This document shows positions 45,790-58,467 of a stretch of 64,000 nucleotides of DNA, piece by piece (within the stretch, counting starts at the first letter, position 1; the number at the start of each line of letters is the position of its first letter). A program made the translations under genes and the position numbers. The stretch is from Rhizoctonia solani. Lineage: Eukaryota; Basidiomycota; Agaricomycetes; Cantharellales; Ceratobasidiaceae. The notes beneath the pieces are model-generated. The model did not search any database. It had not been told where the DNA came from and worked only from the letters and a program-made list of their open reading frames with translations. The stretch lies in contig NC_057371.1 in the NCBI RefSeq assembly GCF_016906535.1, forward strand, positions 2,542,001 to 2,606,000. Reading direction: 5' to 3'.

Positions 45790-47337
45790 TCAAGCAGCCG
45801 CCCGATTCACTTTACTCGTGATCTCCACCGCAGTCTTTACAGCCCCCATCAGCGCAGACAATTGAATTTTTTCGGTCCCACCGGTTGATAACCAATGCCT
45901 ACAACACGGACCTCATCAGCGCTTTAATCCTAATTAAATGAGGGGAAACGCAACGCACTCGATAGTAGCCAGTTTATCCAACAGGTGCACCCTCGCGGCG
46001 GGCGGAAACTCCAGCGTCTCAAAGTATTCATATGCCCCCGAGAGGAGATCTTGGAGTGCTAGACCCCGTTCGGTCTTCATTTTCATAACCACTGTTCTCG
46101 TTGTCAAATTTTCTGAAGGGATAATACGAGACTGAGAGGAAACGCACGTTGGTAACTGGTCCCGAAATCATCACTCATCATCGAGTTGACCAAGTGCTCA
46201 ATATCGGATGGGTGGGGGTTACCGGTACATGTATAGATCTCCGATTCATCAATACGGTCATACGCTGCATGGGAAGCCTACCGAAAATAAAGCATAAGGC
46301 AAGTAAAAAGTTGATGTTAAAGGGAAACGTACCTGCAAGACGTTCAACGCTCGCCTCATATCACCCTTTGAAAGCTTCAACAAAGCCTGTTTCCCTTCGG
46401 GTGTGATGTTCACTCTGTATTCCATCCATGAGCGAAATGCAAAAGCTAAACACACAAGACCCACTTTTCGCTCTCGATAACCATATTCACCCTCTTCTCT
46501 ACCTCTGGAATCGGCAAGGGGCTAAACCTAAAGCGGGTGCATCGGGACTGAATGGCAGGGGTAATCTTGTTGACGTAGTTGCAGATGATGCAGAACCGGA
46601 CGTTGCGGGTATATTGTTCGATTACTTTAGGAATATAAGTCCAAGTCTGGGCATGATCGTCGTAGGCAGGAGAACATACCTCGACGTAAAGCGGCCTGGG
46701 CAGCCTGAGTCATCATATCCGCTTCGTCCAGAATAATCAGCTTGAACCCTTTGCTTTATGCTGTTTATCAGCCTCCAACTATGTCGACGAAACAAAAAAG
46801 ACATACTTGAACAAGGTTCTCGTCTCTGCAAACTGCTTGATTTGTTCTCGGACCACTTCGATACCTCGGTCGTCCGACGCGTTCAACTAGGTGAATGTCA
46901 GGAATAGCAACAAAGGGGAGGGGTGGAAAGAGAATACCTCGAGTATTTGCTTTTTATAATCATTCCCATATATCCGTCTTGCGACTGCTACGATTGTGGA
47001 CGTTTTACCTGTTCCAGGTGGCCCATAAAATAACAAATGAGGAAGTCTGTTCTTCTCGATGAATCTCTCGACTACAGAAAGCCAGGTTGAGCATTGGATT
47101 AAAATGATAGGGAGTAATCGACATACTAGTACTGGTAATATCCTGATGGGAAACAACATCGGAGAGCGTTACGGGTCGGTATTTCTCCACCCTGTCTCGC
47201 GTCAATAAGAAACCAAGCGAAAAGGTAAGCAGTACTCACCAAGGCAATGTGTCATCTTTGAAATTTTCCTCGGGGGCCTCTTTTTGTTTTCCCTTGTCCT
47301 TGGGAAGATCATCTACCTCCATCTCATGATCACTCAT
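45790..47337 (-). CDS. RFC3: Replication factor C small subunit (yeast Rfc3 / human RFC5 type)
   Basis: The 10-exon model is complement(join(45790..45898,45959..46112,46148..46277,46333..46414,46465..46624,46680..46753,46807..46886,46938..47071,47127..47191,47240..47337)), 361 aa. It has the Walker A motif GPPGTGKTS (about 71-79), Walker B LDEAD (134-138), sensor and arginine-finger region SRCTRF, and sensor 2 GDMRRALNVLQ. Loop details (LPHLLFYGPPGTGKTSTIV, KGFKLIILDEAD) fit Rfc3/RFC5 rather than the other small subunits. The clamp loader opens PCNA onto primer-template DNA in the nucleus. An acidic/lysine-rich N-terminus precedes WVEKYRP. The 5' end is 206 bp from the divergent S27a gene. 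Placement of exon 8/9 ends is less conserved than the core. Confidence 0.93.
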
Positions 47338-47543
47338 TCTGGGCTGGTTTTCTGTCGAGTAGCACCAAACCGCAATTGGCAAAGCGCAGAGACGCGTCAA
47401 GTCACATGACACCAAGCCACTTCAGGGCTCTTCCCGGCTCGGAAGTAAATAATGTGTATCCCGGAGGATCGGAGGATCATCGAAACGACGACTTTCGTCC
47501 AGGACTCCATCGTTTTTTCGTTGGACAGACAGAGAGTCGAATC
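47338..47543. promoter_or_regulatory. Divergent promoter between RFC3 and ubiquitin-S27a
   Basis: Only 206 bp separate the two start codons, so both promoters must lie here or in the first exons. No clear TATA is seen, as is common for ribosomal-protein and housekeeping genes. Confidence 0.5.
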
Positions 47544-48267
<724 letters not shown>

Positions 48268-48608
48268 GTTGATGCTGTATATTGAGCAAATACACTTATT
48301 TTGATCCGTGAAATGTGCGTGAGACGAAATTAATTCCGAGTATTTGAATGCGTCTTGGCAAGGTCCATTCTACTCTGAGATAATCACACGGGCAGGAATT
48401 TACACGTTTGACCTGAGTTCTACGTATGCTGTAAGACACGATACCGGGCACGAGGTGGACCGCAGCGCTCCCAATTGGTTGGACCCAGAGGGCCTCATGG
48501 TCTTAAGGATTATACGGCGCTAACACTGGCAGCACATGCTCAAAAGCGGCATCCTAATAGAGACAATCCGTCCACCATCTTGTGGCGTATTTCTATTCGC
48601 TCATAATA
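48268..48608. other. Intergenic between S27a and the CVNH gene
   Basis: This is the 3' flank of S27a plus the upstream region of the next gene. No RNA gene or repeat is supported. Confidence 0.35.
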
Positions 48609-49972
48609 ATGGATAATTTACAAGTCTTCGAGTTACCAGATCCCCACCTCCACACAACTCCAGGGTATGTACCTGCCTCGACCGTAAACCCCACCCGCTC
48701 ACCTGTATCCTTACCCACATAAGCCTACAACCACCGGACGCAACGGACTCTCTGAGCGATCAAATAGACAAGCTTTTACGAACATACTACCTAGTCGTCC
48801 GAGCACTCGCCACGGGCCACAACCCGAGTCCCATATCGGGACATGGCCGACCAAGGCTCCCGCGCGAACTCATATACATGATATGTTCGTTTGCGGGGTT
48901 TGGTCTGCCCAACGAAGCAGCAAGCATGGTTACCGATAAACCAATATTCGTGTCGTCCCGTGATCCGACGCGCGTCTCGAAGCGGTGGCTTTGTACCGAG
49001 CGCTTGACCCGTAAAGAACTTAAAAACATCGTAGCAGCTCAAATCATAACAGAATCGCATGATCAAGGCTGGGCTGATCGTCGTGATGTGAGCGTTTATC
49101 TCTGATAATTATTCACAAGTCATGAATACTAATTCAAGCCAAAATTAAATCAAGATCTGGTGGCGCTCATGGTTCAGCTTACGAATCAGTGGACGAGATG
49201 AGCATAGTTTGAACAGAAACGTAGATCGAGAACGAGAATGGAAAAGTCACTCGAACCAACTTGCAGACTACACAACCCGACGTCTCTATGGGCTACTTTT
49301 CGACTCGAGCCACGAGATATGGAAGTATCTTGATGAAGGCGATCGTCTCGAGGTCATGGTCCATGCTCAGTTCCGCGGCTGGGAAAATCATGGTGAACGA
49401 GGGATTCTTAGGATATTCACAAGGTGGTGTCCGTCTGAAGAGTTTCTGAACATCGTCTGTGGGGTTTCTATTCCTCGGATTACTATTGCGCCTCCGGCCG
49501 AGTCCCAAACCCCGCATATACCCCCGCCAATCAATGTGTCTTTTGCGGCTTCTGCAAAACTTGATTCCATTCATCTCAGGGATGGACATGTTCTCGTCGC
49601 AAAGCTACTAAAAAACGGCGAGTGGAACGATACGTCGTTTGAGCTAGACAACTGTCTCGGTAACCTGGACGGAAAGTTCGGATGGGGATCGAAGGGATTC
49701 TCGGCATCTGCGAAAAATACAAGGCTTGATGTATCGCATGCGCCCGCTATGGTTCTTTTGGGTTCCATGTTGAGAAAGGAGGACGGTTCCTATGACTGGG
49801 ATATTATTAACTTGAACGAGTGCGTCGTAAATGTTGATGGAGAGTTCAAGCTTGCACCATCCAAGGTAAGAAACCTCTGTTATCATTTTAGCACGGCTTC
49901 ATGATGCACTATTAATGTTAGTATCATACTAGCCGTGACTACCCTGGTCTATCAAAGGCCGCGTACCATTGA
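48609..49972 (+). CDS. CVNH (cyanovirin-N homology) domain protein
   Basis: The model is join(48609..48664,48724..49087,49155..49865,49922..49972), 393 aa. The last ~110 residues form a CVNH fold with two related halves: FAASAKLDSIHL..LDNCLGNLDGKFGWG and FSASAKNTRLDV..LNECVVNVDGEFKL. CVNH proteins bind high-mannose glycans in other fungi. The N-terminal ~250 residues are not known to me. They include LPRELIYMICSF near 80, faintly F-box-like, and a segment DSSHEIWKYLDEGDRLEV..AQFRGWENHGERGILRIF of a type I have seen in other basidiomycete hypothetical proteins. There is no signal peptide, so it probably acts inside the cell. The last exon is short and is the least certain part. Confidence 0.75.
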
Positions 49973-50181
49973 TATACAGCCTATTGCACTAAGAAGGATG
50001 ACATATATGTTTATAATGTACTCTTTAGTAAACACCTTGAAGCCTTGAATATTTCATATCGTCCGAGCCTAGCATACACTGGGAAAGACCGACTTTAGCG
50101 GGGCTTGATGAGCATATCATCGGTAGAAAATGCGATACCGGTGGCCATTGATCATTGTTATACTGATAACGTACTACAAAG
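49973..50181. other. Convergent 3' flanks
   Basis: This is the tail-to-tail spacer between the CVNH gene and the NRPS-like gene. Most of it (from about 50013) is repeated at about 63498-63700, next to the second NRPS-like copy. Confidence 0.5.
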
Positions 50182-53100
50182 TTACTGAACAAATAGCCCT
50201 TTAGTTCCCCAATAGCTGATCCACTTCTGAACATGCTCATCTCCAAGCTGCGGTGTGGTTTCTAAAACCCGACTAAACTCTTCGGCTACCTTGGTATTCA
50301 GCCGCACAGTTCCACACGACTCTACATGCTCCACCCCATCGTGAGACTGAAGCTCCTTGTCGGCGAGCACCATACCGTCAATAGTGCTTTGGATTTTGGT
50401 GCTTGGGAATCGCTTGTATCGATCACTTTCGGATCCTTTGAACGATTCTGCAGCTTCGGCTACACGCTTATTCCATTCTTCGAAGCCCACGATAGGCAGT
50501 TGAGAGTTCACGAGAGGCACGAGCGATGCCGAGAGTGCATTCATGATATCCACCCAAGGTACAGGTCGAGGGTGTGAGGTGTGCATCACTTGAGGTAGGA
50601 CTTTGTTCCTGTTAACACATGTATCGATAATTGAACGGGCAGCCACATCAAGTGGAAGCCACGAGACAGTCTGCAAGTGCCATATAAGAGATCAAGGATG
50701 ACGATTGACATAGTTGGTCATCTTACCCCGACGGCCCTCGGCAGGCTACCTATTGAAACGGAAGAGGCGATGAGCGAAGGGACCCAATCTGTTGTTGACC
50801 ATGCACCACTCTTGACATCCCCGACAAGCTGTCCAAGTCGAATACTGCAGCTTTCGAGGCCAGAGTCTCTAGCTGATTCAAGGAGCTACAAAGTGGTGTT
50901 TGCCATTGCCACACGGAATACTAATGGCCAGCTTACCTTTTCAGCCACTAGCTTGCTTTGTCCATATCCAATACTAGTCGAAGCCATCTCCGGGGTAACT
51001 GAAATCTCGCTTAGCCACCTTCCGGGAACGGCAAAGCCGGCTACGGAAACAGATGAAGTAAATATAAATCGTGGGAGGCCTGTGGGGGCCGTAGATTGAA
51101 AGGCAAGGTCGAGAAGGTTTCGGGCTCCACAAATGCTTGGCTCGAAGGACTGGAGGCCGAGGTTGAAGTTAACTTGCCAAGCATTGTGAATTATAATCGT
51201 AGCCTCTCTCCGGATCTGTACAAACGGGCCAGTTATATAGAGCCTCAGTAGCGGTTGCTTATAGCCACTCACCTCATCGTATATTTCATTGGGTAGGGCA
51301 AGCTTGGGATCCTCAAGATCGGTATCAACAAATACCAATTTCTCGCTCTTTAGCAAATTCACGTCCAAAAGCTTGTCTTCAAAGGAGCTGAGCTCCCTGT
51401 CTCTATTGTTCTTGCTTGATTTGCGATTCATCGCCCATACTTTCTCGACCTTTTCATTCTCCAGCAGCTGCGCAAGCAAATGAGATCCAAGGCCTCCAGT
51501 AGTACCAGTCACAACCACACGCTCTTTCTTCACCGGTTGAATATTACGGGCCTCTTGGGTAGGCCAGTCGGCTTTATACTTTTCGATCATAGCATGAATC
51601 TTTCGAAGTGCTCCCGCAACAGGATCGATGACAGTAGTATTGTTGCAAGTGGAGAGCTGGACAAGTACCTGGACAAGTTGTGTGATAGTGGGGTTTCCGA
51701 AGATGGTTTGCTGGTTGACTTTTGTCGCCGCAGATCGAATATGGAAATCGGGTGATGCGTTCAGAGTATCTTTGAGCAGACGAAGAAGCATGGTGGCTGT
51801 GAGACTGAGTAGTATATATAAAAATGATTTTGTAAAATATCTACGAAAAAGAAAAACCGACCTATCCATTCCTTGCTGAAATAAATCTCCACATACGTCG
51901 ACTTGCCGACCCAAAAGATTTTGAATCTCCTGAGTAACCCAAACTTCAATATCTTTGGTACTATCCCATGATCGAGGAGGCTTAATGCCATCGGCCGCAC
52001 CAAAGTTTTTCTCTAGACCCAGGTACATTTCTTCGATAACGCTCGCATATAGCTTGAGAGCACCAGGGCGGGAAACACCTTCCTTAACTGTGCGTGGAAG
52101 AGGATGGGTAGGGTCTACCAAAATTATTGTCCGTCTCTCAAGACGAGAATGAGTAGCTGACGTCTGGTTAGCCCGTTCAATAAACGGCCTGTACAAAAGG
52201 TCTAGTATATGCGGCGGAACGTGCCAAAGTACGCTTACCAAACCTCGTCGATTGCTTTTAGTCGCCCTTCCTGAGTAGCATACATAGAACTAACACTTTC
52301 TTCCAGTTCGATCAAAACTCCAGTTTGGCTCCGCTCTCGCCCAAACATGATCGCGGAAAGCACGATGGGGCACCTGCCGATTTCTCCCTCTGTGTTCACG
52401 ATGAGCAAGATAATTGTGGAAGATGATAAGCTCTCAACTTGCCCATGGGGCCCGGATTGGTTTTTTCGCCGTTGAGAAGGATAATTTGGTCGTCAAGACG
52501 TCCAACCCTAATGAAGACATCAATGTTATTCGGGTTACTATTGGCTAAATGGTCGAGCTGCTAACAGTTTCCATAAATCCGGCCTATAGGGATGACGAAC
52601 AACGAGATCCTTGGTTCTATATGCTGGCCTTCCATCAATCTCGAAGTTGATCACAAAAGGTTTATGGTTATCCGACACCTATGATCCAAGTTATCTCAGT
52701 AGTCAGCCAGGGTAACGATCTAACCATCACTAAGCATACCACAAACGCGAGTTCAAACAAATTGTCCCCATTATTTTGTGGGATAAATCGCACATCCACC
52801 CGTGGCGAGAACCGCACGTAATTCCGATCACTAGCTTCGCCTACTTCACCTACTTCATCTACTTCTGTTATGCCGCCAAGCTCGGTCGTACCGTAGCAAG
52901 AGCGGAAGCGAACACCTAAAATCAGGATTCGTCAATCAATCAAGAGTAAAGCTTATGTATATGTATTTCACCTTGTTCAGCTAGTTTATTGCCTGTCGCT
53001 TCAGCTAAAGGTCCTCCTGCGAATATCTGTGTAACCTGTGTCACCACTATTTGCAAACCAATTTTAAAAATGCTCACAATACTCTTCATCTGGCGCAGAT

Positions 53101-54245
53101 ATGCTATAGCTGTTTCATCTTGAGACCACTCCTGGCATTAAATATTATTCTAGGGTTGTAATTTGCCTGACAGAACATTGCTCACCTCCAGGAATGCTGG
53201 CATACATAGCATATGTGAGCATCTTGTGGCGGCGGCCACTTTTATTGTTAAATTTGATGTTGGGACTACGGGAACATGACTCGGAGCAAACAACACTTGG
53301 GTGCACCCCGTGTAAAGTGGTATGAAGGTTTGAAGAAACATGCCCTACAAGCTTATATGAGGTCGCCACTCAAAACAATAGCTAGATTATTCTACCCACC
53401 GTCCCGTGGAATGTAGGGAGGGCCATAGTTCCACTTCGAGCTCCTTCTTGCGCATACGTCCGCCCAATTGCTGAATGGTATTGAATTAATGTATGCGGAT
53501 GTATAAACAAAAGCCATAAAAGAGCTCACGTTGTGTAATTGAGTTTTTGAATAAGCCTTCGAGGTGAATATTGATGGGTTTTGGCATGCCTGTTGAACCA
53601 GTGCTATGTAAAATGCTAATGATGGCATCACCTGAAATAGCTTTCAGAGGAGGAAAGGGCTTGTGTGCAGGCTCTCGCTTAGCCTTTCCGAGATCGGGTA
53701 AGACTTGATCTAACGACGGAAGGTCTATAAATTGAACTGGGGAGTCGACTTCCGCCAAGCTATTGGAAAGCTGAGGTATAATGTCATCGACGGCCTGAGA
53801 ACCCCCGGCAACTACTAGTGCCGTTTGAGTGGATTTCAGAAGATGGGCAATGCCAGAGACGTGTGTTCGTGGCGATATAGGAAATGGCTGGTATAGTGTT
53901 ATTATTAGCTAAATCGGTAGTCAAATGTTCTAAGCTGGAGCCTACGACTAATCCCGCTCTTATAGCCCCCAAGATCGTTACAGCGTACTGAATTGCATGG
54001 GTAGAAAGCAGTAACCCAATGTTAGTTCCTTGAGGAATAGCGCCGTTAGGGTTCAAGATATGGGCAGCACGATGAACTGCACAGGCAAGTTGTTCGTGCG
54101 TGACGTTGGTCTGAGAGGAGTTATTGATGTCATATAGGATAGCAAACACATGACTAGGGTTATGCTCAAGATGAAAATCGCTAATAGAGGAAGGGGGAAC
54201 AGAGCCGTCGGTTGGTGGGAAAACAAACTTGGTTGATGCGGCCAT
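50182..54245 (-). CDS. NRPS-like enzyme: adenylation, carrier, thioester reductase
   Basis: The 14-exon model is complement(join(50182..50670,50727..50885,50937..51215,51273..51804,51862..52188,52239..52389,52443..52507,52566..52678,52740..52915,52972..53131,53186..53344,53400..53470,53530..53887,53946..54245)), 1112 aa. Adenylation motifs: A3 LHSTGSTGMPKP (193-204), A5 YGTTE (357-361), A7 YRTKDL, A8 GRLDDQ (448-453). The carrier motif is FQQGMDS with the phosphopantetheine Ser at about 627. The reductase has an NADPH loop GTTGGLG (727-733) and catalytic YGQSK (Tyr 888, Lys 892). Such A-T-R enzymes activate a carboxylic or amino acid and release it as an aldehyde or alcohol; the substrate cannot be read here. 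No condensation domain is present. One intron (donor at 52442) is GC-AG. A partial second copy lies at 63540. Confidence 0.9.
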
Positions 54246-55442
54246 CACTAACAGAGTCTACGTGGTTTAGAGGAGTGCAAATTCTAAAATGTGGTGCACT
54301 GAGAAATCTTCTACGTAGTCTCCCCAAGGCAGACTGTTACAACGGGCCAAGGGGGGCTCTCAAGGCTTCTATAACAGTCTGCTCCAAAAGCGCGGAGATT
54401 ATCAGGCGATACCCTTTCGTGGGTTCCGAGTCCCGGATAGGTCATGTGCTATGGGTATCCGAGTTCATCCGGGCGGATAAACCCATCGGTTTATTTCTGG
54501 GCTTAATTCTACGACGCACTTGTGTTGCTTATACTTTGTGAGACTTGAGATATATCGGAACATTATCTGTTTACTATGTCATACTTTTAGTCACGTCATA
54601 CTAGGATAACTATCATTGCACGAGTAGGAGTGCTTTATCGCCTTGAATCATTGGCTTGTAGAGTTGTGTTATCCTCGCGATTGCCGGTGAACACACCCAA
54701 TTGAGAAAGAGCCGTATCCTCCGCCACAAACCCCCTCCCCCCCCCCCCAAATCTCCAGAGACTAAACTTGTCTCCCTGGGTCCCTGGAGATCTTCGGATA
54801 TTATAATTACTATAGCCAGTCATATAATAAGCTCTACGGGGCCCCCAAAACCCGGGAGTGCTCTGGAGTGCTCCGGTTTTGGGAGCCTCCTCGTTAGGAT
54901 CTGGCCAATCCGGGTTGCTCGGCGAGCTCTTGGGGGTACTCCACCAGCCCTTCCGAGCGTCACAAGGGGGAGTTAGAGATCACGGGTCCCCCGTAATCTG
55001 CCTAGGGAGCAACATGGTACGATCGATAGCTACCGTGGGGTTTATCGTGGTACGCAGCCAAGTGGCCGGCGCTAACCTAACCACGTGCCCCAAGCTATGT
55101 TTTTCAGCCGTAGGATGTTTGTTGACTTATCAGGGCTGTAATACACTCGATGCTGCCTTGACATCCCATTGGCTTCCTAAACACATCATGTGTGTTTAGC
55201 CTTATATGTGTAATAAACCAAACCTAGTAAATTGAATGATAATAGATGGTTGGCACTATGGAAACATACACGCAAGTAGTTTGCGTACCTGAGCGTATGG
55301 TTTCTTGATGGGCCCACATGATTGGAAAGATTCAATTAGTACGGTTTGATATACAGTGGGAAATTGTCTCATAATATTCACGCATCAGTTTAGCAAGATT
55401 TTTTGATACATTCTACACTTCTGTAATGCAACCTCAGTTATC
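54246..55442. other. Intergenic upstream of the NRPS-like gene
   Basis: A C10 run lies near 54739. An imperfect hairpin pairs CCCAAAACCCGGGAG (54844) with CTCCGGTTTTGGG (54871). From about 55200 CpG becomes rare. No gene is supported. Confidence 0.4.
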
Positions 55443-55763
55443 ATGCCTGGTCCAAGCAAAGAGAGCAGCATAGAGTTCTGTGAGTTATTCTGAATTCAAT
55501 ATTAACAAAACTCAGCCAATGAAAGTCAAATTTGGGGCATGGACCAGATTGTTAAGAAAGGGAGGCTGTATGTGTGCACCATCTGCCATGGAAGAGACAG
55601 CAACGCACTTGCGCCAATGGCTCATTCTCAAATGGTTACACATGCAACAACTGTAAGCCATCAAGCTTGTGTCAAGAATGTGGCTATCAGGCAGCCCAAT
55701 AAGTGTCACAAAGATAAGGTGACCAATGCTTGTCATGAGTGCTACATTTGTGCACTAAACTAA
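55443..55763 (+). CDS. Putative 94-aa Cys/His-rich protein (possible transposon relic)
   Basis: The model is join(55443..55479,55516..55763); phases close and the 36-bp intron has GTGAGT and CAG ends, but is short. The protein begins MPGPSKESSIEF and carries WGMDQIVKKGRLYVCTICHG followed by spaced His residues, resembling a small zinc-binding module, and then more Cys/His. I do not recognise the family. It lies in CpG-depleted repeat DNA, so it may be the remnant of a transposon gene rather than a live gene. Confidence 0.3.
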
Positions 55764-57138
55764 CATAGGCAACATTCAGAAATATAAAGCTGAAATTGGA
55801 GGCCTGTGTTGTAAATTGGGGGAAAAGAAGTTGAGACTCTGGTGCTGAGCAGAGTCTGTGTTGGAAGATTTCCCAATTTCCAAGCTAAGTAAAGAAGTAG
55901 CTTCTTTAGGGTTCTCTGGGTCTAGCTATCTTGAATACAATCAACTACAGATGTATCTTTTCTCAGTGTAAAGTGTCTTAGTAAGTATTTCTGTAAGAGC
56001 AAGAGTACTGGCTCAGGTTCCCTTTGGCAGAGATAGTTATGTAAGTTTCACTCCTAGTTGCAGGAACTAACTGGTTACTTAGTATATATCCTTCTTTAAG
56101 GATGATTGCCTTCTGTTCACTTAACCTAAGAACTCTGTATCAGGTCTACAACCTTTCCACACTATGGGTACTTGGGAGATCCACTTATACAAGTTTAAGT
56201 TATTTGAAATCTTGAGGCACAATATATCACACAATTGAGGGGGGCAAGCCCAAACCCAAGAGTGACAGTCAACAGTAACAGTGAGGTGGAGTAAAGTAGG
56301 TGGGTGCCCTCCAAGGGTATGCAAGAGTCCCCTTTTATACCCTAGAGTGGCAAGGTTACTGAGTCATTCACCTAGTCAGAGTATGAATATGACTTGCTTA
56401 GGACTGTGCTTCCTAAGACTTTGATTAGTGGGTGGGAAGGCACAGATATGACTAGGATGGAATGTGACTGCTCTTGGGTTGAACTGCAATTAGTTAAAAA
56501 TAGAAACATCTAAATACATGACTCAGTCTATCAAGAAATGCTTGGCAGCCAATGAGCACTTAGAGTGAGTCATTAGTGTGAGTCATTCTGGTGGCAAGCA
56601 GAATGACTCATAAGCAGGATTTGCAGTGCCACTAGAAATTACTAGATAAGGAGAACCTTAGTAATCTCATGAGAGGTATGACTCAACTAAGCTAGGAATA
56701 AGGTTCATCTCCCAAGTTAGAGCTAGTCATGTGATGAGCTAGATGTAAAGATATAAATATAATGATGAGTAAGGTACTTGAGCCACATGGATAGAATCTT
56801 GTGAAGCTAATATCTCCATGAGATCTTATTGTATGAGCACGTGACAGGCAGCGTTAGAACGAGCAAAAGGAGCTCTATTGAACAATATGTAACACATACA
56901 GTCAATATGAGCATTACATAGAGTAATGACAGGAATAATGGAAAATAAGAGAGAAATGGCCATTAAATCAGAAAGTCAGATATATGCAGATTATTGTGGA
57001 TGGTGAGCTGTGAATGCAAAATTGTGTGATACATAACAGCCTGGGCCCAAACAATCTGTTTCAGTTTTCAGGCCTTTGTTCTCCAGTCCTGCACCCCCAA
57101 ATCCCTACAACAGAGGTTACTACTACAGACAATCCCAC
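55764..57138. other. CpG-poor DNA without recognisable genes
   Basis: Many direct TGACTCA/GAGTCAT-type heptamers occur (for example around 56360, 56520 and 56580-56610). No open frame of note and no LTR ends were found. It is probably old transposon DNA. Confidence 0.4.
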
Positions 57139-57636
57139 TGTTACACCCTCTTAACATATACCATTGGAATTGCCTGATTTTTCTATTATTTTTAGTATTT
57201 TTTACAAACTCTATATCTTTTGTTTTTTGATCACATGACCTTGGCACTTATTATGCCATGCCAAGGGCACTTAGGAGAAATCCATGCTTCTGTGCAGCCT
57301 GCAGCACTCTTCTTATTTCCCATGTAGTCTTCTTTTCACACATGCACAGACCACATGTATTTACCTTCTTTGCCCATATGTACAGCAGGGAAATTGCTTG
57401 GAAACCCCAAGTCAATTTTACCTTGTCTCATATCCATTGAGGAGGAAACCATCAGCCAGCTAAGTAGCCAGCCCCCAGTAGATTGATAAGCTCACCCCTT
57501 TTACCTCACTCACCACACCTCCCAGGCCTAAGGCCCCTTTGTCATTGTAGTTAGTTCAGTAGTCCCCACCTTAAGCAGTCATTGCAGTAGTTAGCCTAGT
57601 GAGATAGTTTAGTCAGATTTACCCTGTACTAGATAC
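57139..57636 (+). repeat. Old Gypsy-A-family LTR (truncated, CpG-decayed)
   Basis: It starts TGTTACACCC and is collinear with the Gypsy-A LTRs through the E-box region (CACATG for CACGTG), the AGCAGGGAAATTGCTTGG block and CCACACCTCCCAGGCC. It loses similarity near 57630. CG has become CA or TG almost everywhere. Confidence 0.75.
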
Positions 57637-58176
57637 TGTCAGAGCTGACAACTACCACAGGGTAAAGCCCAACAAGCTATTGCCTAATATAGGACTTATC
57701 AGCTAGTGGGATCTAACAATGCTCAAGGCAATTGCCAGATAAAGGGGTAGGACAAGACCTATAGAAGTAAAGTGCACTAATGCTGCTAAGACAGCAGGGC
57801 AAGGAACCTTTGACAGGGACTGGTATGCTCTCAGGCAATACTCAAAGTGTATGTCTTAGGGTAGGTAGTGTAGGAAGGGATAAGAGGTTGAGCTCTGAGG
57901 CTTAAGGCTCTCAGAACCCTCCTTATATATTCAACAAGCAGAGGGAATAGTATATACAGTAACAAACACAATAACAAAGATAAGGTCACATGACCAAGGG
58001 TAAGAAAGACGTGATCACATGACTAAAGGTCATGTGATTGGATCACATAATAAGCGCTCAGCGCTTAAATAGCATAAAGATGCATATATCCATAAATCTT
58101 CATGAAAATAGCGCATATATTCACTATTTCTTTGACTTAGTGGATTCTAAGGTGGTCACGCCTCTAGGGCATGACA
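57637..58176 (-). repeat. Possible solo LTR of another family (LTR-D)
   Basis: It is bounded by TGTCAGAGC and GGGCATGACA (TG...CA). On the minus strand it has an imperfect GATCACATGAC..GTCATGTGAT palindrome upstream of a TATA-like TATATAAGG, the same layout as LTR-A and LTR-C. No target duplication is visible, so the borders are uncertain. Confidence 0.4.
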
Positions 58177-58467
58177 GTGATCATGTGCTAAAAATAGAAC
58201 TAACTCTGCCAAGACCTCACCTCACCAGTGTATTTCTTGGCATCTGATTCACTAATCAAGCACTGCCACATGGTTCTTTGACTCATGCTGCTTCTTGAGG
58301 CTGTGCTATGGCTCCAAGAGGCTGTGCTCCTATTTGAAATATGTATATAGACCCAAGTAATGCCCAGGTATATATAGGGGTGGAACAAGCTGCTTAGAAA
58401 GCCAGCTTGATTTCCCTTGTCTTACAACCTATAGGGACAAGCAGGTGCTACTACACCTAAAAAAGAG
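58177..58467. other. Unassigned repeat-like DNA
   Basis: TATATATAGG near 58370 followed by GCTTGATTTCCCTTGTCTT resembles the TATA-to-start region of the LTRs in this window, but no LTR ends could be fixed. Confidence 0.3.

Noticed and set aside
52511..52565. A 28-nt intron, or a frameshift, in the NRPS-like gene
   Set aside because: A normal 58-bp intron (52508-52565) restores the canonical LWKLVGRLDDQ motif, so neither is needed.
53040..53080. Extra intron in NRPS-like exon 5 (donor after AGT ATT)
   Set aside because: Reading through is open, and splicing there breaks the frame.
54844..54883. Hairpin CCCAAAACCCGGGAG / CTCCGGTTTTGGG as a structured RNA
   Set aside because: Single short imperfect stem without context.
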